From positions 1 to 9,170 of the forward strand of contig JBJTHI010000307.1 of NCBI GenBank assembly GCA_046094425.1: DNA of 9,170 bases. The letters run 5' to 3'. This DNA is from JANPCX01 sp046094425. GTDB taxonomy: Bacteria; Pseudomonadota; Gammaproteobacteria; Burkholderiales; Burkholderiaceae_C. Positions 7,594 through 9,170 of the stretch are shown here, one piece after another. The position numbers and the translations under genes were made by a program. The notes under the pieces are model-generated. The model saw only the letters and a program-made list of their open reading frames with translations. It was not told the origin of the DNA and searched no databases. The first letter of the stretch is position 1; each line of letters opens with the position of its first letter.

Positions 7594-8550
7594 ATGGCCG
7601 TTACCAGCGCCCCCTTACGTTTGTCCGTGGTCGTCCCCGTGTATCGGGGAGAAAAAACCCTGGGCCTGCTAACGCAACAAATCAACCCCTTGAATAGCGT
7701 TTGCACCACCGCACGGGGCACACGCTTCATGGTGTCTGAGCTGATTTTGGTTCACGACTGTGGGCCTGACCGCTCGGACGAGGTCATCGAGGCCCTCGCG
7801 ACCAGCCACGATTTTGTTCGGCCAGTTTGGCTTACCCGCAACAGTGGGCAACACCCCGCCACGCTCGCAGGCATGGCCAGCGCCAGTGGCGACTGGGTGG
7901 TCACGCTGGATGAGGATGGGCAGCAAAACCCAAGCGACATCCCCGCAATGCTAGACACCGCGCTGGCCAACCACTTGCAAGTGGTTTATGCGCAGCCCCT
8001 GAACCCCCCGCCCCACGGTTGGTTGAGAAACACGCTCAGTCGCGGCGCCAAACGCATCACCAGCAAGTTGCTGGGCCACCCCCAAGCGGGACATTTCAAC
8101 AGTTTCCGTTTGGTACGCGGCGACATCGCTCGCACGCTGGCCGCTTACTGCGGCAATGGCGTTTATTTGGACGTGGGCTTGTTTTGGGTTGCTGGCCGCG
8201 TGGGTCACTGTCCAGTCAAACTGCGCGCCGAAATGGACAGGCCTTCGGGTTATTCGTACGTCAAGCTGCTGGGGCATTTTTGGAATTTGGTTCTGTCCAC
8301 CGGAACCAGGCCTTTGCGCTTGATCACTTTGATGGGTGCACTGTCGGTCGCTGTATCCCTGCTTTTGGTGATTTACGCCTTACATGGTCGTTTTTTTTCT
8401 ACACAGACTGTGCCGGGCTGGGCCTCCTTGCTCATGGTGCTCGCTTTCTTCAATGGGGCTGTACTGATGGCGTTGGGCATCATCGCTGAATGTGGAAGAC
8501 ACCTACCCGCAGACGTGACAGTGCCTGACCTGAGGCTGGCCCGAACCTGA
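7594..8550 (+). CDS. Membrane-anchored GT2, GtrB/ArnC/DPM1-like polyprenyl-phosphate glycosyltransferase
   Basis: A 318-residue protein. Its N-terminal GT-A domain has LSVVVPVYRGEKTL (10-23), a nucleotide-binding LILVHDCGPD (50-59) in place of the more common VDDGS, NSGQHPATLAGM (83-94) and the metal motif LDEDGQQNP (105-113). RPSGYSYVKL (216-225) is in the place of the conserved acceptor region. Two hydrophobic helices follow, about 242-262 and 276-298, as in GtrB/ArnC enzymes, which transfer a sugar from a nucleotide donor to polyprenyl phosphate on the cytoplasmic face. That lipid-linked sugar normally feeds periplasmic side-chain glucosylation or lipid A modification. I prefer the ATG at 7594, with a weak GGA at 7584-7586; an in-frame TTG at 7537 would add 19 unlikely residues. 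The residues after IIAE (296-299) do not look like the family's usual tail and end 22 bp before the IS110 transposase stop, so the 3' end may be replaced by insertion sequence. Confidence 0.83.
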   Translation: MAVTSAPLRLSVVVPVYRGEKTLGLLTQQINPLNSVCTTARGTRFMVSELILVHDCGPDRSDEVIEALATSHDFVRPVWLTRNSGQHPATLAGMASASGDWVVTLDEDGQQNPSDIPAMLDTALANHLQVVYAQPLNPPPHGWLRNTLSRGAKRITSKLLGHPQAGHFNSFRLVRGDIARTLAAYCGNGVYLDVGLFWVAGRVGHCPVKLRAEMDRPSGYSYVKLLGHFWNLVLSTGTRPLRLITLMGALSVAVSLLLVIYALHGRFFSTQTVPGWASLLMVLAFFNGAVLMALGIIAECGRHLPADVTVPDLRLART

Positions 8551-9170
8551 GAGGCGGCCTGGCGATGAATATCAGGCAGCTGCTGGCGTGGCGATGAAGC
8601 CGTGTTTGCGCAGCATCTTGATCCAGCGCGGGGCGTTGCGCTGGACGTTGAGCGCCTCGTAGTCGATCTCCTTGTCCTGGTAGTGTGTGCCATTGGCCAG
8701 CATGGCGTAGACGGTGCGCAGCATCTTGTGCGCCAGCGCCACGACCGATTTCTTGCGGCCTTTGCGGATGGCCAGTGCGTCGAATTTGGCCTTGAGCGCG
8801 CAGCGCGTTCGGGCAGCAGCCTGGGCAAACTCGCACAGCAGCCTTCTGACCCAGGCGTTGCCCTTGCGGATGCGCCCGGTCTTGCGCTTGCCCGCGCTCT
8901 CGTTGTTGCCCGGGCAGATGCCCACCCAACTGGCCAAGCGCTCGGCGCTGCCGAACACGCTCATATCCGCACCGATCTCCACCAGCAACATGGCCGCACC
9001 CTGCTCGTCGATGCCGGGCAAGGTCTGCAACAGCTTAAGCTGCGCCTGCCAGGGTTGCAGGCTTTCGAGCAGGTATTGATCCAGTCGCGCAATGCGCTGC
9101 TCAATTTGCTCGATGTGCTGCATGATCTCCTCGGCCACAAAGCGGTGCACGGCGCTGAACTGCTCGGTGC
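8551..9170 (-). mobile_element. IS110-family insertion sequence, partial (runs out of the window)
   Basis: Everything right of the GtrB-like gene is occupied by the downstream end of an IS110-family element whose transposase is read leftward. The base composition is visibly richer in GC than the neighbouring AT-rich gaps. The left edge is uncertain: no terminal inverted repeat can be recognised, which is normal for the IS110 group, and the boundary could be anywhere from about 8490 (within the last codons of the GT) to 8571. A 10-bp direct repeat, TGGCGATGAA, occurs at 8560-8569 and 8589-8598 around the transposase stop. The transposase 5' part and the upstream non-coding end lie outside. Confidence 0.65.
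8572..9170 (-). CDS. IS110-family transposase, C-terminal part (Transposase_20 domain)
   Basis: Read leftward, the frame enters from beyond the right edge and ends with TGA at 8572-8574; about 198 residues are visible. There is no ATG near 9150 (that codon is GTG), so the true start is outside; family members have about 340-400 residues. Present is the C-terminal Transposase_20 region: a helical coiled segment (EEIMQHIEQIEQRIARLDQY), the helix-hairpin-helix-like LLQTLPGIDEQGAAMLL, and the highly typical LASWVGICPGNNESAGKRK and TGRIRKGNAWVRRLL. The N-terminal DEDD RuvC-like catalytic half is not in the window. IS110 enzymes are recombinases that use both the DEDD site and a serine in this C-terminal domain, directed by an element-encoded bridge RNA. 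The frame is undamaged in the visible part, so the enzyme may be active, but the missing half cannot be judged. Confidence 0.92.
   Translation of the reverse strand, partial: TEQFSAVHRFVAEEIMQHIEQIEQRIARLDQYLLESLQPWQAQLKLLQTLPGIDEQGAAMLLVEIGADMSVFGSAERLASWVGICPGNNESAGKRKTGRIRKGNAWVRRLLCEFAQAAARTRCALKAKFDALAIRKGRKKSVVALAHKMLRTVYAMLANGTHYQDKEIDYEALNVQRNAPRWIKMLRKHGFIATPAAA

Noticed and set aside
1..9170. CRISPR array, tRNA, rRNA or toxin-antitoxin pair
   Set aside because: I saw no regularly spaced repeats, no tRNA-like cloverleaf and no small paired genes; the coding genes account for nearly all of the window.

Overview
The window is a 9.2 kb piece of a bacterial chromosome carrying a surface-polysaccharide (O-antigen or exopolysaccharide type) biosynthesis locus that ends in an insertion sequence. 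Moderately high GC, codon style and the kinds of proteins suggest a betaproteobacterium, most likely Burkholderiales of the Comamonadaceae type. This is an inference from overall appearance; no rRNA, tRNA or housekeeping gene is present to fix the taxon.

Layout. (1) 1-381, +: the C-terminal part of a GNAT/FemAB-like (CelD/BcsL type) acetyltransferase that begins outside the window, followed by a 10-bp-stem hairpin (387-416). (2) 436-3895, +: a compact run of a family 2 glycosyltransferase, a MOP-superfamily polysaccharide flippase (ATGA overlap with the preceding gene) and a second family 2 glycosyltransferase (14 bp gap). (3) 3903-4994, -: a family 4 (GT-B fold) glycosyltransferase, tail to tail with the preceding gene with only 7 bp between stop codons. 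(4) 5129-6586, +: a second flippase, clearly homologous to the first, diverging from the GT4 gene across a 134 bp gap. (5) 6605-7381, -: an FkbM-family SAM-dependent methyltransferase, convergent with flippase 2. (6) 7594-8550, +: a membrane-anchored GT2 of the GtrB/ArnC/DPM1 class with two C-terminal transmembrane helices. (7) 8572-9170, -: the C-terminal part of an IS110-family transposase that runs out of the window.

How the genes fit together (inference): cytoplasmic glycosyltransferases build an oligosaccharide on a polyprenyl carrier, the acetyltransferase and FkbM methyltransferase may decorate it, and a Wzx-like flippase moves it across the inner membrane. The GtrB-like enzyme would charge polyprenyl phosphate with one sugar for side-chain addition in the periplasm. 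No polymerase (Wzy), chain-length regulator, sugar-nucleotide synthesis gene or GtrA-like flippase is in the window, so the pathway is incomplete here. 

I did not find a clearly new system. The points most worth a second look are the two paralogous flippases in one short locus, the mosaic strand arrangement, and the IS110 element abutting the GtrB-like gene, whose last ~20 codons look unlike the family and may come from the element.
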